From contig CAZCEC010000011.1 in NCBI GenBank assembly GCA_964497615.1, forward strand, positions 1 to 64,000: a stretch of DNA of 64,000 bases. The letters are read 5' to 3'. Below the pieces are notes generated by a model that was not told the DNA's origin, ran no database searches, and worked only from the letters and a program-made list of their open reading frames with translations. Of this stretch, positions 1 through 7,549 are shown in pieces (position 1 is the first letter of the stretch; the number at the start of each line of letters is the position of its first letter). The translations under genes were made by a program, and so were the position numbers. The DNA comes from CAZCEC01 sp964497615. GTDB lineage: Bacteria > Chloroflexota > Anaerolineae > Anaerolineales > UBA6663.

Positions 1-209
1 TGGCGCAGGACGCCCAGGCGGCGCTCGTAGTCGGATGATGAAGCGGCGGGCAGGCGGTCGTTGTAGCGCGCGTCGCCGACCTGGGTGGCGAAGAGGGGGT
101 CTTCGCGGAGCCGGAACTCCCACTCATCCGACACGAGCTGATGGAAGGCAGCCACGACGGGTGTGCCGTTCTTGGCGGTGGGCGGACGGATGGCTGTGGA
201 GCTACTCAT
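1..209 (-). CDS. DUF885 family protein, N-terminal part (runs off the window)
   Basis: The minus strand reads from an ATG at 209 through the left edge without a stop, giving about 69 residues. The segment EWEFRLREDPLFATQVGD followed by YNDRLP and an SSSDYERR stretch is the N-terminal signature of DUF885 proteins, which are usually around 550-600 residues and are thought to be metallopeptidase-like hydrolases. The metal-binding part is outside the window. The ATG overlaps the stop of the gp25-like gene by 8 bases, so translation is probably coupled to the contractile-particle operon. DUF885 is not a known structural part of such particles; it could be cargo, an associated enzyme or an unrelated gene. 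The family call is by recognition of a short stretch. Confidence 0.7.
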   Translation of the reverse strand, partial: MSSSTAIRPPTAKNGTPVVAAFHQLVSDEWEFRLREDPLFATQVGDARYNDRLPAASSSDYERRLGVLR

Positions 210-603
210 TGCCGATCGTGTAGAAGGGATACACAAGGGAGCGCTCGTCCTCGGTACCCTTGATCTTGTAGCGGATGTGGATGAGGAGCTTGCCGACGGC
301 GCGCATGGAGGCGTCGGTCTGGACGTCCACGTCTACCAGGTCCACGCGTGGCTCCCACCAGCCAATGGCTTCTTCGACATAGCGCTGGACGAGGCCGAGG
401 GTGTGGGCGTTGATGGGGGCGAAGGCCAGGTCGTGGATCTTGCAGCCGAAGTCGGGGCGCATGACGCGCTGGCCGGGGCCGGTGCCGAGAATGACGTTCA
501 TGGACTGCTCAAGCTCGGAGACGTCGCCGGACAGGGCGATGCCGCCGCGACCGTCGGTGCGGGGCGGGAAGGACCAGCCGCGGCCAACCAGGGGGTTATT
601 CAT
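202..603 (-). CDS. gp25-like baseplate wedge protein of the contractile injection system (Afp9-like)
   Basis: The 133-residue product has the layout of the GPW/gp25 family: an N-terminal GRGWSFPP stretch, a glycine-rich segment, then SELEQSMNVILGTGPGQRVMRP-type residues and a central region rich in beta structure. In phage T4 and in Afp/PVC particles this small protein is a baseplate wedge component that joins the sheath initiation site to the hub. The length is typical. It lies 2 bases after the PAAR gene and overlaps the DUF885 start by 8 bases, so it is part of the same polycistronic unit. The identification is strong from both sequence and gene order. Confidence 0.92.
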   Translation of the reverse strand: MNNPLVGRGWSFPPRTDGRGGIALSGDVSELEQSMNVILGTGPGQRVMRPDFGCKIHDLAFAPINAHTLGLVQRYVEEAIGWWEPRVDLVDVDVQTDASMRAVGKLLIHIRYKIKGTEDERSLVYPFYTIGNE

Positions 604-605
604 GG

Positions 606-1004
606 CTATCCACCGATAAAGACAGTGCCGACGGCCATGACGGTGCCGACGGGCATGTCGGCCGGGTCGTTGCAGGTGTTGGCGGTGTCACCGTTGCGGG
701 CGGCCTGCTTGCCGTTGATCTTGACGGTCATGCTGCCCATCATGATCTGGCCGCGGTTGGAGGGCGGTATTTGAAAGGGGCCGCCGCCCAGCGGGATGTG
801 GGGTGGGGTGTTGGTGGCGGTGGAGCCGACCACCGCTGCGGCCATGCCCATGATCTTGACATCCGGACTGAGGCTGCCGTCGAGGATGCCGGTGAAGGGG
901 TGGGGAATGGGCGTGGGCACGGGGCCGCCGGGCGAGGGCACCATGATGATGTGGGTGTCGGTAGCCATGACTTGGTCCCCTTGCTTAGCGGCGGGCTGTC
1001 CCAT
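606..1004 (-). CDS. PAAR-domain spike tip protein (Afp10-like)
   Basis: The 132-residue protein begins GQPAAKQGDQVMATDTH, continues with a proline-rich VPSPGGPVPTPIPHPFTG segment and contains repeated glycine/valine-rich beta turns ending in VFIGG. This is the PAAR/DUF4150-type layout found in tip proteins that cap the VgrG spike of T6SS and eCIS particles and sharpen it for membrane piercing. The gene lies between the VgrG-like gene (10-base gap, GGAG ribosome site) and the gp25-like gene, as in Afp/PVC operons. Zinc-binding histidines are plausible but I cannot assign them. Confidence 0.92.
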   Translation of the reverse strand: MGQPAAKQGDQVMATDTHIIMVPSPGGPVPTPIPHPFTGILDGSLSPDVKIMGMAAAVVGSTATNTPPHIPLGGGPFQIPPSNRGQIMMGSMTVKINGKQAARNGDTANTCNDPADMPVGTVMAVGTVFIGG

Positions 1005-1014
1005 CTAGCGTCTC

Positions 1015-3075
1015 CTAGTTAAGGTCAATGGTCGCGCCCTTGACCTTGACCTGGCCGCTGGCCTCGATCTCCATGTTGGCGGCGGCCTTGAGGGTCATAT
1101 TGGCGTTGGTCTCGACTTTGATATCCTGCTGGGCTTCAATCTCCAACTTGCCCCTGGTGGTGAGCTTGACATCGCCCTCGATCTCGATGGTGAGCTTGTT
1201 GTCCTTGGAGTCGATGACGATCTTGTTCTTGCCGGTCTTGTCAATGATCTGAATGCCGGGAGCGTCGTCGGAGTCGTCCATCAGGATGAGGTGGCCGGCG
1301 CGGGACTTCCAGATGCGCTGGACGACTTCGCCGGAGCCGTTGACGGCCTTGTCGTTGGGCAGGGGGGGCTTGTCCTGGCCGTTCCACAGGCTGCCGATGA
1401 CGAACGGGTGGTTGACGTCGCCATGCTCGAACATGACCAGGACTTCGTCGTCCACCTCGGGCAGGGCCATGAAGCCGCGATCCTTGCCGGCCATGGGCAT
1501 GGCGACGCGCGCCCAATGGCTCTCTTCGTCGGCGGAGAGCCAGGGGAACTTGACTTTGACACGGAAGTTGCCCTCCGGGTCCTGGTTGTTGGTGACGATG
1601 CCGACGACGATGCCCTCCGGCCCGCCGTTGCCATTGGTGCCGGGGTTGGTGCCCGCGCCGCCGCCGAGCAGGTCGCTGAAGGTATCGGGGCTGCGGCCGC
1701 TGATGGAGAACTCGGTGAGGTAGCCGTCGTCGGAGTCGTACGTGTGGCGGGTGTGGGTGACGAAGTACTCGCCGCTGAACTTGTCGCCGAGGGCCTTGAG
1801 CTTGACCTTGCAGCCGGCGGTGAGCTTGGGATCGCCGGAGGCCACTCCCTCGGCCTGCAGGTTGCCGCTGGTAAGCTCCTCGAAGATGGACTTGGCAAGC
1901 TGGTCGGCTTCGGCCTGGGAGCGGACGGGGTGCTGCGTGACCATGAGCACGCCGGCTTCGCCAAAGGCCTTCTCAACTACTTTGCTGCCCAGTTCCATGC
2001 CCACCTGGGCGATGGCGGCCGAGTCGCCGGTGGCGAGCGCGCCAATGGCGGAGGCGGCGTCGGCGCCCAGGTATTCAGAGGCGGCCTCCAGCCCCTTCTG
2101 CATGCCAGCCTCGGCCAGGGCGGCGGCGGGGCCGCGGGCTTCTTCAGGCAACGCACCCAGGGCCTCGCTCTTGGCCTTGGAGACCGCGCCGCCAGCCTTC
2201 TCGGCGGCATAGCCCATCGCTTCCTGCGCCAGGCTGTTGAGCTTGCTGGAGGCCGCGCCAGCGGCCTCGCTGGCCGCGGCACCGGCCGCGCTGGAGGCGG
2301 CCCCGCCCAATGCGCCCAGCGGACCGCCGCCATTGCCGCCGGGCAGGCTGGGCAGGCTGCTGCCGGCGCGTCCGATGATGTCGCGCTTATTGACGGGGTC
2401 CCAGCCCTTGACGACGACTTCCTTGAACTGGGAGGCGGTAGTCATGCGCGGCTGAAACTGGCGCAGGCTGGTGCCGTATTCCAACTCGACGGTCTCGCTG
2501 GGGATGCTGCCGGGCTTCTTGAAGAGCAGGGTGCGGTCGTCCACCAGGAAGCTGAAGCCCAGGCGGCGGGCGCGCTCCATGATGAATTCGAAGTCGGACT
2601 GGTTGCTCTGGAGGATGTATTCGTGGACCTCGGTGGTGCCGTCCACGTCGGGCTTGAGGCCATACTCGCGGGTGATCTTGGTGACGATGTCGCTGTCGGT
2701 CATCTGCAAGAAGGTGCGGGTCTTCTTGCCGCGATGGAGGCGGTGGGCGCGGTCGTAGCCGCGGCAGACGACGAGCGGGGCACTGCCGTAGGGGTACTCC
2801 GGCTCGACGGAGGTGATCTCGCCGATGAGCAGGCGCTTGGGCTGCTGGCTGTTCTCGCCGGCGGCCTTGGCCAGGATCTCGACCTCCTGGCCGATTTTGA
2901 GCAGGTCGGAGTCGGCCCAGGTGAGGCGCGGGTCGCGCACCTGGAGGGTGAACATGTCGGGGATGTGGAGACTGTCGTCCACTTCGACGTTGGCCAGGTC
3001 CTGCATCAACTCTTCGGGCGCGTCGGCGCCGCCGAGTTTGAGGTAGAAGTGGGCGAGGAGGTTGCTTTCGGGCAT
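1015..3075 (-). CDS. VgrG/gp5-gp27-like spike protein of the contractile injection system (Afp8-like)
   Basis: The 686-residue protein is the central spike and hub. Residues about 1-240 match a phage late-control gpD/gp27-like hub domain. Residues about 470-560 are a gp5 OB-fold domain with GIVVGIVTNNQDPEGNFRVK and VDDEVLVMFEHGD. The C terminus is a short beta-helix made of alternating I/V/L-x repeats (KLTIEIEGDVKL and following). An unusual insertion of about 130 residues, very rich in alanine and glycine, sits between hub and OB-fold (about 248-376). It lies 4 bases after the LysM gene and is followed by PAAR. The family is certain; the insertion has no function I recognise. Confidence 0.93.
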   Translation of the reverse strand: MPESNLLAHFYLKLGGADAPEELMQDLANVEVDDSLHIPDMFTLQVRDPRLTWADSDLLKIGQEVEILAKAAGENSQQPKRLLIGEITSVEPEYPYGSAPLVVCRGYDRAHRLHRGKKTRTFLQMTDSDIVTKITREYGLKPDVDGTTEVHEYILQSNQSDFEFIMERARRLGFSFLVDDRTLLFKKPGSIPSETVELEYGTSLRQFQPRMTTASQFKEVVVKGWDPVNKRDIIGRAGSSLPSLPGGNGGGPLGALGGAASSAAGAAASEAAGAASSKLNSLAQEAMGYAAEKAGGAVSKAKSEALGALPEEARGPAAALAEAGMQKGLEAASEYLGADAASAIGALATGDSAAIAQVGMELGSKVVEKAFGEAGVLMVTQHPVRSQAEADQLAKSIFEELTSGNLQAEGVASGDPKLTAGCKVKLKALGDKFSGEYFVTHTRHTYDSDDGYLTEFSISGRSPDTFSDLLGGGAGTNPGTNGNGGPEGIVVGIVTNNQDPEGNFRVKVKFPWLSADEESHWARVAMPMAGKDRGFMALPEVDDEVLVMFEHGDVNHPFVIGSLWNGQDKPPLPNDKAVNGSGEVVQRIWKSRAGHLILMDDSDDAPGIQIIDKTGKNKIVIDSKDNKLTIEIEGDVKLTTRGKLEIEAQQDIKVETNANMTLKAAANMEIEASGQVKVKGATIDLN

Positions 3076-3079
3076 TGGC

Positions 3080-3739
3080 TTAGGGCAATGGCGGCAGGCT
3101 GATTACGGTGCCTGGGCGGAGCTTGGCGGGGTTGTCGATGCCGTTGACTTCGGCGATGTAGCGCCAGTGGCTGGCCTGACCGTATTCCTGGGCGGCGATC
3201 CAGTCGAGGGTGTCGCCTTCCTTGATGGTGTAGGTGCGGTGGCCGGGCACGCCGCCGGAAGTGGGGTTCTGCTTGGGATACAGGCCCTCGTCCTCGACCT
3301 GCTTGAAGGTGACATCGAGGGTGGCGCGGACGGGGGTGCCGTCGGGCAGGAACATGGTGAATTTCTGGGCGATGCTGGCTACCACGGCCTTGAAGGACCA
3401 CATGGTGCCCCAGCGAAACTCGCATTTGGGGGGCTGACCTTTCTTGGTCTTGGGGTCCTTCTTCTGCGGGTTGACCATCGCCAGGTTCCAGAGGGCGTTG
3501 GTGTACTTCTTGCGCACGTCGTCGCCTGACTCGTAGGTGTCGAACAACAACTGCACCTTGAGGTCGGTGGGGTTGCCGCCGTTGAACTCCAGGGGCGGGA
3601 CGTTGGCGCCCTTCTTCTTGGGCACCTGCCAATTGTTGCTCTTCGTGAACGAGTACTCGGTGGGGTTGAACATGACCTCAACCGATTCTTCGGTGTCCAG
3701 ATTGGTGATGGTGGCTTTGACGAGTTCACCGGTGAGCAT
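3080..3739 (-). CDS. LysM-domain tube-baseplate adaptor (Afp7-like)
   Basis: The 219-residue protein has an N-terminal domain with the phrase VMFNPTEYSFTKSNNW, typical of CIS tube/adaptor proteins, and a C-terminal LysM-like domain of about 50 residues (YTIKEGDTLDWIAAQEYGQASHWRYIAEVNGI). In T4 the gp53/gp54-type adaptor and in Afp the Afp7 protein do this job at the junction of tube and baseplate hub. It sits directly upstream of the VgrG-like gene, as in known eCIS operons. LysM here is structural and need not bind peptidoglycan. Confidence 0.92.
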   Translation of the reverse strand: MLTGELVKATITNLDTEESVEVMFNPTEYSFTKSNNWQVPKKKGANVPPLEFNGGNPTDLKVQLLFDTYESGDDVRKKYTNALWNLAMVNPQKKDPKTKKGQPPKCEFRWGTMWSFKAVVASIAQKFTMFLPDGTPVRATLDVTFKQVEDEGLYPKQNPTSGGVPGHRTYTIKEGDTLDWIAAQEYGQASHWRYIAEVNGIDNPAKLRPGTVISLPPLP

Positions 3740-3754
3740 GGTGGCACCTAATCA

Positions 3755-5983
3755 TCATGCCAAGCCTCGGGCGCGTTCGCGCTCGACCTTGAGCTTTTGT
3801 TGGACTTGCTTCCAGACGTGGTCGGTGAGTTTCTCCAGGCTGGGCAAGGGCGGCGCGGCGGGCGTCTCCGGCAGGGAGGGGGCCATCGAAGTAATGGTGC
3901 CAAGCGCCTCCTGCCCGGCCGCTGCGGCGCCGCCCAATGCCTGCCCGATGCCGCCCAGGCCCTCCGCCAAGGGCATCTCCGGCAACTGAAGGCCGCCAAG
4001 GGATGGCAGTTCAGGCATTTCCGGCAGTCCGCCGGGCAGCAGGCCGCCCACGCCGCCCTGCACGGCGGGCAGCACGTCCGTGAGGCCGCCCGGAAGGTTC
4101 TGGGTCAGGCTGCCGAGAGAAGGGAGGCCGCCGCCGAGATTGCCCAGGCCGCCGATGGCGCTCTGCACGGCAGGGAGCGCGTTCTGCGCGCCAGGAATCA
4201 TCCCGCCCACATCGCCCAGGCTCATGGGCAAGTTGCCCAGGCTGGGGAGGCCGGATGGCAGGGAGGGCAGCATGCCGCCGAGCCCCGACAACGAAGGCAG
4301 GTTCTGAGCCAGGCCGCCGAGGTCGGGCAGGGAGGTGGGCAGGCTGCCCAGGTTGGCGAGCATGCCGCCGGGGTTGGGAAGCTGATCGGTGAGGCCGTGG
4401 GCGCGCTCCGTGAGGCTATCGAGTGAAGGCAATTCTTCCGGCAAGCTTTCCGGTATAGAGGGCAATTGCGGTACCGCCTGGCGAGCCAGGCCGCCCAGGC
4501 TGCCCAGGCCAAAGCGCTGGACGGGTTCGGGCTCATCAACAGCCGCGCCCACGCCAAGAGGCCGCTCCTCCGCAGCGGGCGCGCGGCTGCGCGCCAGGGT
4601 AGCCGCGGATACGGAGGCTGGCTCAACCAGGGGCTCGGTGTCCACGCTGGGCAGTGTGCCAACCAACGCGCGCTGGACGGGCTGGGCGGCGCGGGACGCA
4701 GGCTCGGCCAGGGGGGTCTCAAGCGCGGCGGCGGCCAGCCGGTCGGCCTGACGTTCGAGCGGGTCGCTGGCGGGGCGGAGGGCATCGGCGTCGCCCGGCA
4801 CACCGTACTGCTGCTGAACCACATGTGCCAATTCGTGGCCGATGAGACCCAAGCCCTGAGGACTGTCTGGCCGGAAGGTGCTCTGGGAGAAGAACAGGTC
4901 GGCGCCGCTGGCGAAGGCGATGGCGTTGAGGCTTTGGGCCGTGGTGTGGGCCGCCTGCCCGGTGTGGATGCGCACATCGGCCAGAGTTTGACCGTAGGAC
5001 TGCTCGAAGCGCTGACGGACCTCAGGGGCGAGGGGCGCACCCTGGCCGCGCTGGCTTTCAATGGCTGCGCGCTGTTCGGGGGAAACGCGTTCGCCGCCAA
5101 CCGCTGGCGGCTCTGCCAACTCGCGCATACCGGCCGCGGCGCCCGGCTCGAGGGTGCGCAGCACAGGCGGGCCTTCTGGGAAGGGGAGGACGTTGCCGGC
5201 CAAAGTGCTCTCGACCGGCAGTACCTGGGTCATGGGCCAATGCGGGGCATCAGGCGCTGGTGCTGGCGGCGAGACAAGCGGTGCAACAGGCGGCGTGGGA
5301 CTTGCCGCTTCCGGCGGGGCAGGAGCGGCGCGCTCGGTGATGACGCGGACGACCTCACGCGTGGGACCGGCGGGCGTGAGCACGGGCGCCTCGCCCGAGA
5401 TGGACGGAAGCTGGCCGGGCAAGGCGCCAAGCGGCGGCAGGACATCGGTGAGCGGCGCGCCTGGCGCGAGCTGCTCGGGGAAGGCCGGCGCGCCAGTGCC
5501 GGACGCCGGGCCGCCAAAGCTGGCCAGGGCCGGAAGCTGCGCGGCAAAATCGCCGGTCTGCGCCAAGCCGGTTTCCAACAGGCGCTGCACCGGCGGTGCA
5601 GGCAGGTTCTGCATGAACTTCTCGACGGCCGGGAGGGTTTGGGCCATGGCGGGCAGGCCGCCCTGCCGGCCCAGCGTGGGCGGCGTGCTGAGCTGCGGCA
5701 CGCGGGCCAGCAGCTCGCCGCCCCATTCAAAAGTCTCGCTGCCGAATTCGGGCGTGCCGGGGCGGGGCAGTGGGCCAGGCTGGGCCGAGGCGGCGCGCAG
5801 GACGGGCTCGGGGGGCGGGTGCGCCAGGGACGCAGCCACAGCGCGAGCGACTGTCTGGGGCGCGCGCGGTTCCGGCTCCGAGCCAGGTGTATGGGGCGCA
5901 GGCAGCGCTTCAGGGGCGCTGCCTGCCGGGGAGGCAGCCTTGCGCCACGGCCAGCGAAAGGGCCACTTGAACTTAAACGGCAC
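3755..5983 (-). CDS. DUF4157 (eCIS core) protein with a long Leu-Pro-Gly repeat tract
   Basis: This 742-residue protein carries a DUF4157 domain whose zinc-protease-like motif HELAH is at residues 383-387. The N terminus is basic and tryptophan-rich (FKFKWPFRWPWRK) and is followed by a proline/alanine-rich region. After the DUF4157 domain, residues about 490-715 are a degenerate repeat built from LPSLGxLPxxL-type units with many LGG and LPGG turns. The last 27 residues form a charged helix (KLTDHVWKQVQQKLKVERER). DUF4157 proteins are common in eCIS operons and often lead toxin-like proteins. Here the domain is central and no toxin domain is visible. Its place between tube and adaptor genes suggests a structural or loading role, which is inference. 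Confidence 0.85.
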   Translation of the reverse strand: MPFKFKWPFRWPWRKAASPAGSAPEALPAPHTPGSEPEPRAPQTVARAVAASLAHPPPEPVLRAASAQPGPLPRPGTPEFGSETFEWGGELLARVPQLSTPPTLGRQGGLPAMAQTLPAVEKFMQNLPAPPVQRLLETGLAQTGDFAAQLPALASFGGPASGTGAPAFPEQLAPGAPLTDVLPPLGALPGQLPSISGEAPVLTPAGPTREVVRVITERAAPAPPEAASPTPPVAPLVSPPAPAPDAPHWPMTQVLPVESTLAGNVLPFPEGPPVLRTLEPGAAAGMRELAEPPAVGGERVSPEQRAAIESQRGQGAPLAPEVRQRFEQSYGQTLADVRIHTGQAAHTTAQSLNAIAFASGADLFFSQSTFRPDSPQGLGLIGHELAHVVQQQYGVPGDADALRPASDPLERQADRLAAAALETPLAEPASRAAQPVQRALVGTLPSVDTEPLVEPASVSAATLARSRAPAAEERPLGVGAAVDEPEPVQRFGLGSLGGLARQAVPQLPSIPESLPEELPSLDSLTERAHGLTDQLPNPGGMLANLGSLPTSLPDLGGLAQNLPSLSGLGGMLPSLPSGLPSLGNLPMSLGDVGGMIPGAQNALPAVQSAIGGLGNLGGGLPSLGSLTQNLPGGLTDVLPAVQGGVGGLLPGGLPEMPELPSLGGLQLPEMPLAEGLGGIGQALGGAAAAGQEALGTITSMAPSLPETPAAPPLPSLEKLTDHVWKQVQQKLKVERERARGLA

Positions 5984-5988
5984 GCACG

Positions 5989-6426
5989 TTACTCCACTTC
6001 AAACCCATGATGCGCGATTTCGAGAGTCTCGATGGCAACGGCCGGGGCGGTGGCGGTGAAGGCCGGCCCGATCCACTTGCAGGGGTAGGCCTCGCGCAGG
6101 TTCCAGCGCCGGACTTCCTCTTGGACGCTGTTATAGAGCACCACCGAAACGTCCTTGCGCTCGACTTTGCCGCGGGTCACATCGAGATACCACTCCCATA
6201 GGGCGGCGGAGTCGGTGACGCCCCACTTGAGGGTGAGATTGCCGTACTTGGTGCGGCCCGCCAGCTTGTGGACGAAGGCGTTATTGCCGCCCTCGGCATA
6301 CTCGGTGACCTCGGTTTCGGCCTGGAGGCCTGCGACCTCGGTGAAGCCGCCGTGATCCACGCCGTCGATCTCGACAAAGAAGTGGGACCCGAGGTACGGG
6401 TCAGTACGCGATCCGGTGGCTGGCAT
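5989..6426 (-). CDS. Second inner-tube protein (gp19-like, Afp5-like)
   Basis: The 145-residue product begins with DPYLGSHFFVEIDGVDHGGFTEVAGL, the hallmark of the T4 gp19/Afp tube family, and contains the ALWEWYLDVTRG segment shared with its paralogue at 7053-7502. Tube proteins stack as hexamers to form the inner conduit. Having two tube paralogues, one beside the sheath and one nearer the baseplate genes, matches Afp1/Afp5 arrangements where the second forms the tube start on the baseplate. The ATG follows the stop of the frameshifted chaperone extension by one base, which suggests translational coupling. Confidence 0.92.
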   Translation of the reverse strand: MPATGSRTDPYLGSHFFVEIDGVDHGGFTEVAGLQAETEVTEYAEGGNNAFVHKLAGRTKYGNLTLKWGVTDSAALWEWYLDVTRGKVERKDVSVVLYNSVQEEVRRWNLREAYPCKWIGPAFTATAPAVAIETLEIAHHGFEVE

Positions 6427-6427
6427 A

Positions 6428-6598
6428 TCAACGCCTCTTGACGGACTCGTTCAGCTTCCGATTGATGGCCGCAATCTGCTCTACCCAGCGGTGGCGCTCG
6501 AAGTGATCCATTTCGAGCACGAATTCCGGCGGCCAGTGAAAATGATAGGCAATGTAGGCTACCTCCTCGTAGAGGGTGTCTAAGGGGTAGCCGGCAAC
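6428..6598 (-). CDS. DUF6760-like extension, probably made by -1 frameshifting from the upstream chaperone gene
   Basis: An open frame of 56 residues overlaps the end of the chaperone-like gene. It reads YPLDTLYEEVAYIAYHF, then HWPPEFVLEM, then RHRWVEQIAAINRKLNE, which resembles the short DUF6760 proteins seen in eCIS operons. No ATG, GTG or TTG exists in this frame between the last in-frame stop and the conserved part. The frame lies exactly -1 relative to the chaperone, entered at a run of seven G (6604-6598). The likely product is therefore a 178-residue chaperone fusion. An AUU start inside the frame is the alternative, but it would remove conserved sequence. Confidence 0.75.
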   Translation of the reverse strand, partial: VAGYPLDTLYEEVAYIAYHFHWPPEFVLEMDHFERHRWVEQIAAINRKLNESVKRR

Positions 6599-6963
6599 CC
6601 CCCCAGGTGGCCAAAGTCCACTTCAAACTGGGTGGAGCACTGCGGACACTGCACCGGGACGTGGCTGTCGCCCGCCTCGTTGATCTGGCGGTAGAAACGC
6701 TGCAAGAAAGCCAGGTCGCTGGAGAAGAGACCCTCGACGTGCTTGGGGGTGACCTCGCTGATCTGCCCCAGACGGGTGATGACGCGGGAGAGCAGAATGA
6801 TGACCAGGTAGGCCTGGTTGGACTTGACGCGCGGGTCGCGCAAGGGCGCGATCTCGTCCAGGGCCGTGGCCAAGCGCATGGTGCCGGTCTTGTGCAAGTT
6901 GCCGTCGGAGTCCACGTAGCCGCGAGGCAGGGTGAACTCGAACTCGGTCTTTAGGACATTCAT
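6580..6963 (-). CDS. Tail-assembly-chaperone-like protein with one CxxC pair
   Basis: The 127-residue product begins NVLKTEFEFTLPRGYVDSDG and has a helical middle (AYLVIILLSRVITRLGQI) and a CPQC pair near the C terminus. It belongs to the small phage-tail-assembly proteins found between tube genes in eCIS operons. By position it corresponds to phage G-type chaperones that keep tail subunits soluble and guide assembly; this function is inferred. The 0-frame stop at 6582-6580 lies five codons past a G-heptamer that could send ribosomes into the DUF6760-like frame. No good ribosome site is visible before its ATG, and it follows a long hairpin. Confidence 0.85.
   Translation of the reverse strand: MNVLKTEFEFTLPRGYVDSDGNLHKTGTMRLATALDEIAPLRDPRVKSNQAYLVIILLSRVITRLGQISEVTPKHVEGLFSSDLAFLQRFYRQINEAGDSHVPVQCPQCSTQFEVDFGHLGGLPATP
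6598..6604 (-). other. Candidate -1 ribosomal slippery heptamer
   Basis: Seven consecutive G on the minus strand are phased as G GGG GGG in the chaperone frame (the first G ends a CTG codon). This is an X XXY YYZ heptamer. After slipping back one base, ribosomes read GTT GCC GGC TAC into the DUF6760-like frame. The 0-frame stop follows after five further codons. The layout copies the G/GT tail chaperone switch of phage lambda. A stimulating downstream structure was not proven by eye. Confidence 0.7.
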
Positions 6964-6971
6964 GTTAGGAA

Positions 6972-7036
6972 CGTGACGCGTGAAACGTGAAACGTGAGCG
7001 GCGGCGGACGGCCACCCTCACGTTTCACGCGTCACG
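6972..7036 (-). repeat. 19-bp perfect inverted repeat after the first tube gene
   Basis: Positions 6972-6990 and 7018-7036 are perfect reverse complements (19 bp) separated by 27 bases. The transcript would form a very stable hairpin between the stop of the tube gene and the start of the chaperone gene. There is no T-run after it, so it is not a standard terminator. Such hairpins commonly protect upstream mRNA from 3' exonucleases, which would raise tube and sheath yield over the downstream baseplate genes. The role is inferred. Confidence 0.85.
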
Positions 7037-7052
7037 ATTCACGGCCGGCGCC

Positions 7053-7502
7053 CTACTGGACGCGCTCCAGGCCCTCGTGGGCGATGGTGAGGGCCTCGAC
7101 GGCGACTTCGTTGCCGTCGGCCTTGGCCTGCGGGCCGGAGATTTTGCTCGGCCAGCCGTCCACGAAGTTCCAGCGCGCGATCTCGGTGTTGGCCTGGTTG
7201 TAGAGCACGATGGAGCCGTTCTTGCGGGCCTCATCCACCTTGCCCTGCTCGACCAGCTTGCGCCACTCCCACAACTCCATCAGGTCGGTGATGCCGCGCT
7301 TCAGCTCGATGTTGGACCACTTGAGCGCCCCAGGCTGCTTGCGGTAGATGGTCTGGCCGTCCTTGCCGGCCTCTTTGTACTCGATGATCTCATTTTCCGA
7401 GTCGAGGCCGGTGCACTCGCGGAACTGAGCTTGCGAGATGCCGTCGATCTCGACATGGAAGTGATACCCGACAAGGGGATCGCTGCGACCGCCGGTTGGC
7501 AT
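7053..7502 (-). CDS. Main inner-tube protein (gp19-like, Afp1-like)
   Basis: The 149-residue product starts with RSDPLVGYHFHVEIDGI and has AQFRECTGLDSENEIIEYKEAG and ELWEWRKLVEQG, all typical of the gp19/Afp tube family. It follows the sheath gene, with a strong AGGAGG ribosome site 5 bases before the ATG, as expected for a protein needed in many copies. It shares its fold with the smaller paralogue at 5989-6426. A 19-bp hairpin directly after the stop may stabilise its mRNA. Confidence 0.94.
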   Translation of the reverse strand: MPTGGRSDPLVGYHFHVEIDGISQAQFRECTGLDSENEIIEYKEAGKDGQTIYRKQPGALKWSNIELKRGITDLMELWEWRKLVEQGKVDEARKNGSIVLYNQANTEIARWNFVDGWPSKISGPQAKADGNEVAVEALTIAHEGLERVQ

Positions 7503-7549
7503 GTGAACCTCCTAAGTAACTGGTTAACTGGTCTATGGAGCGACTAGGC

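Noticed and set aside
1291..3102. 603-codon plus-strand open frame opposite the VgrG-like gene
   Set aside because: Antisense shadow in GC-rich DNA: no family motif, alanine/glycine/valine composition from reverse reading, and the minus-strand gene is certain.
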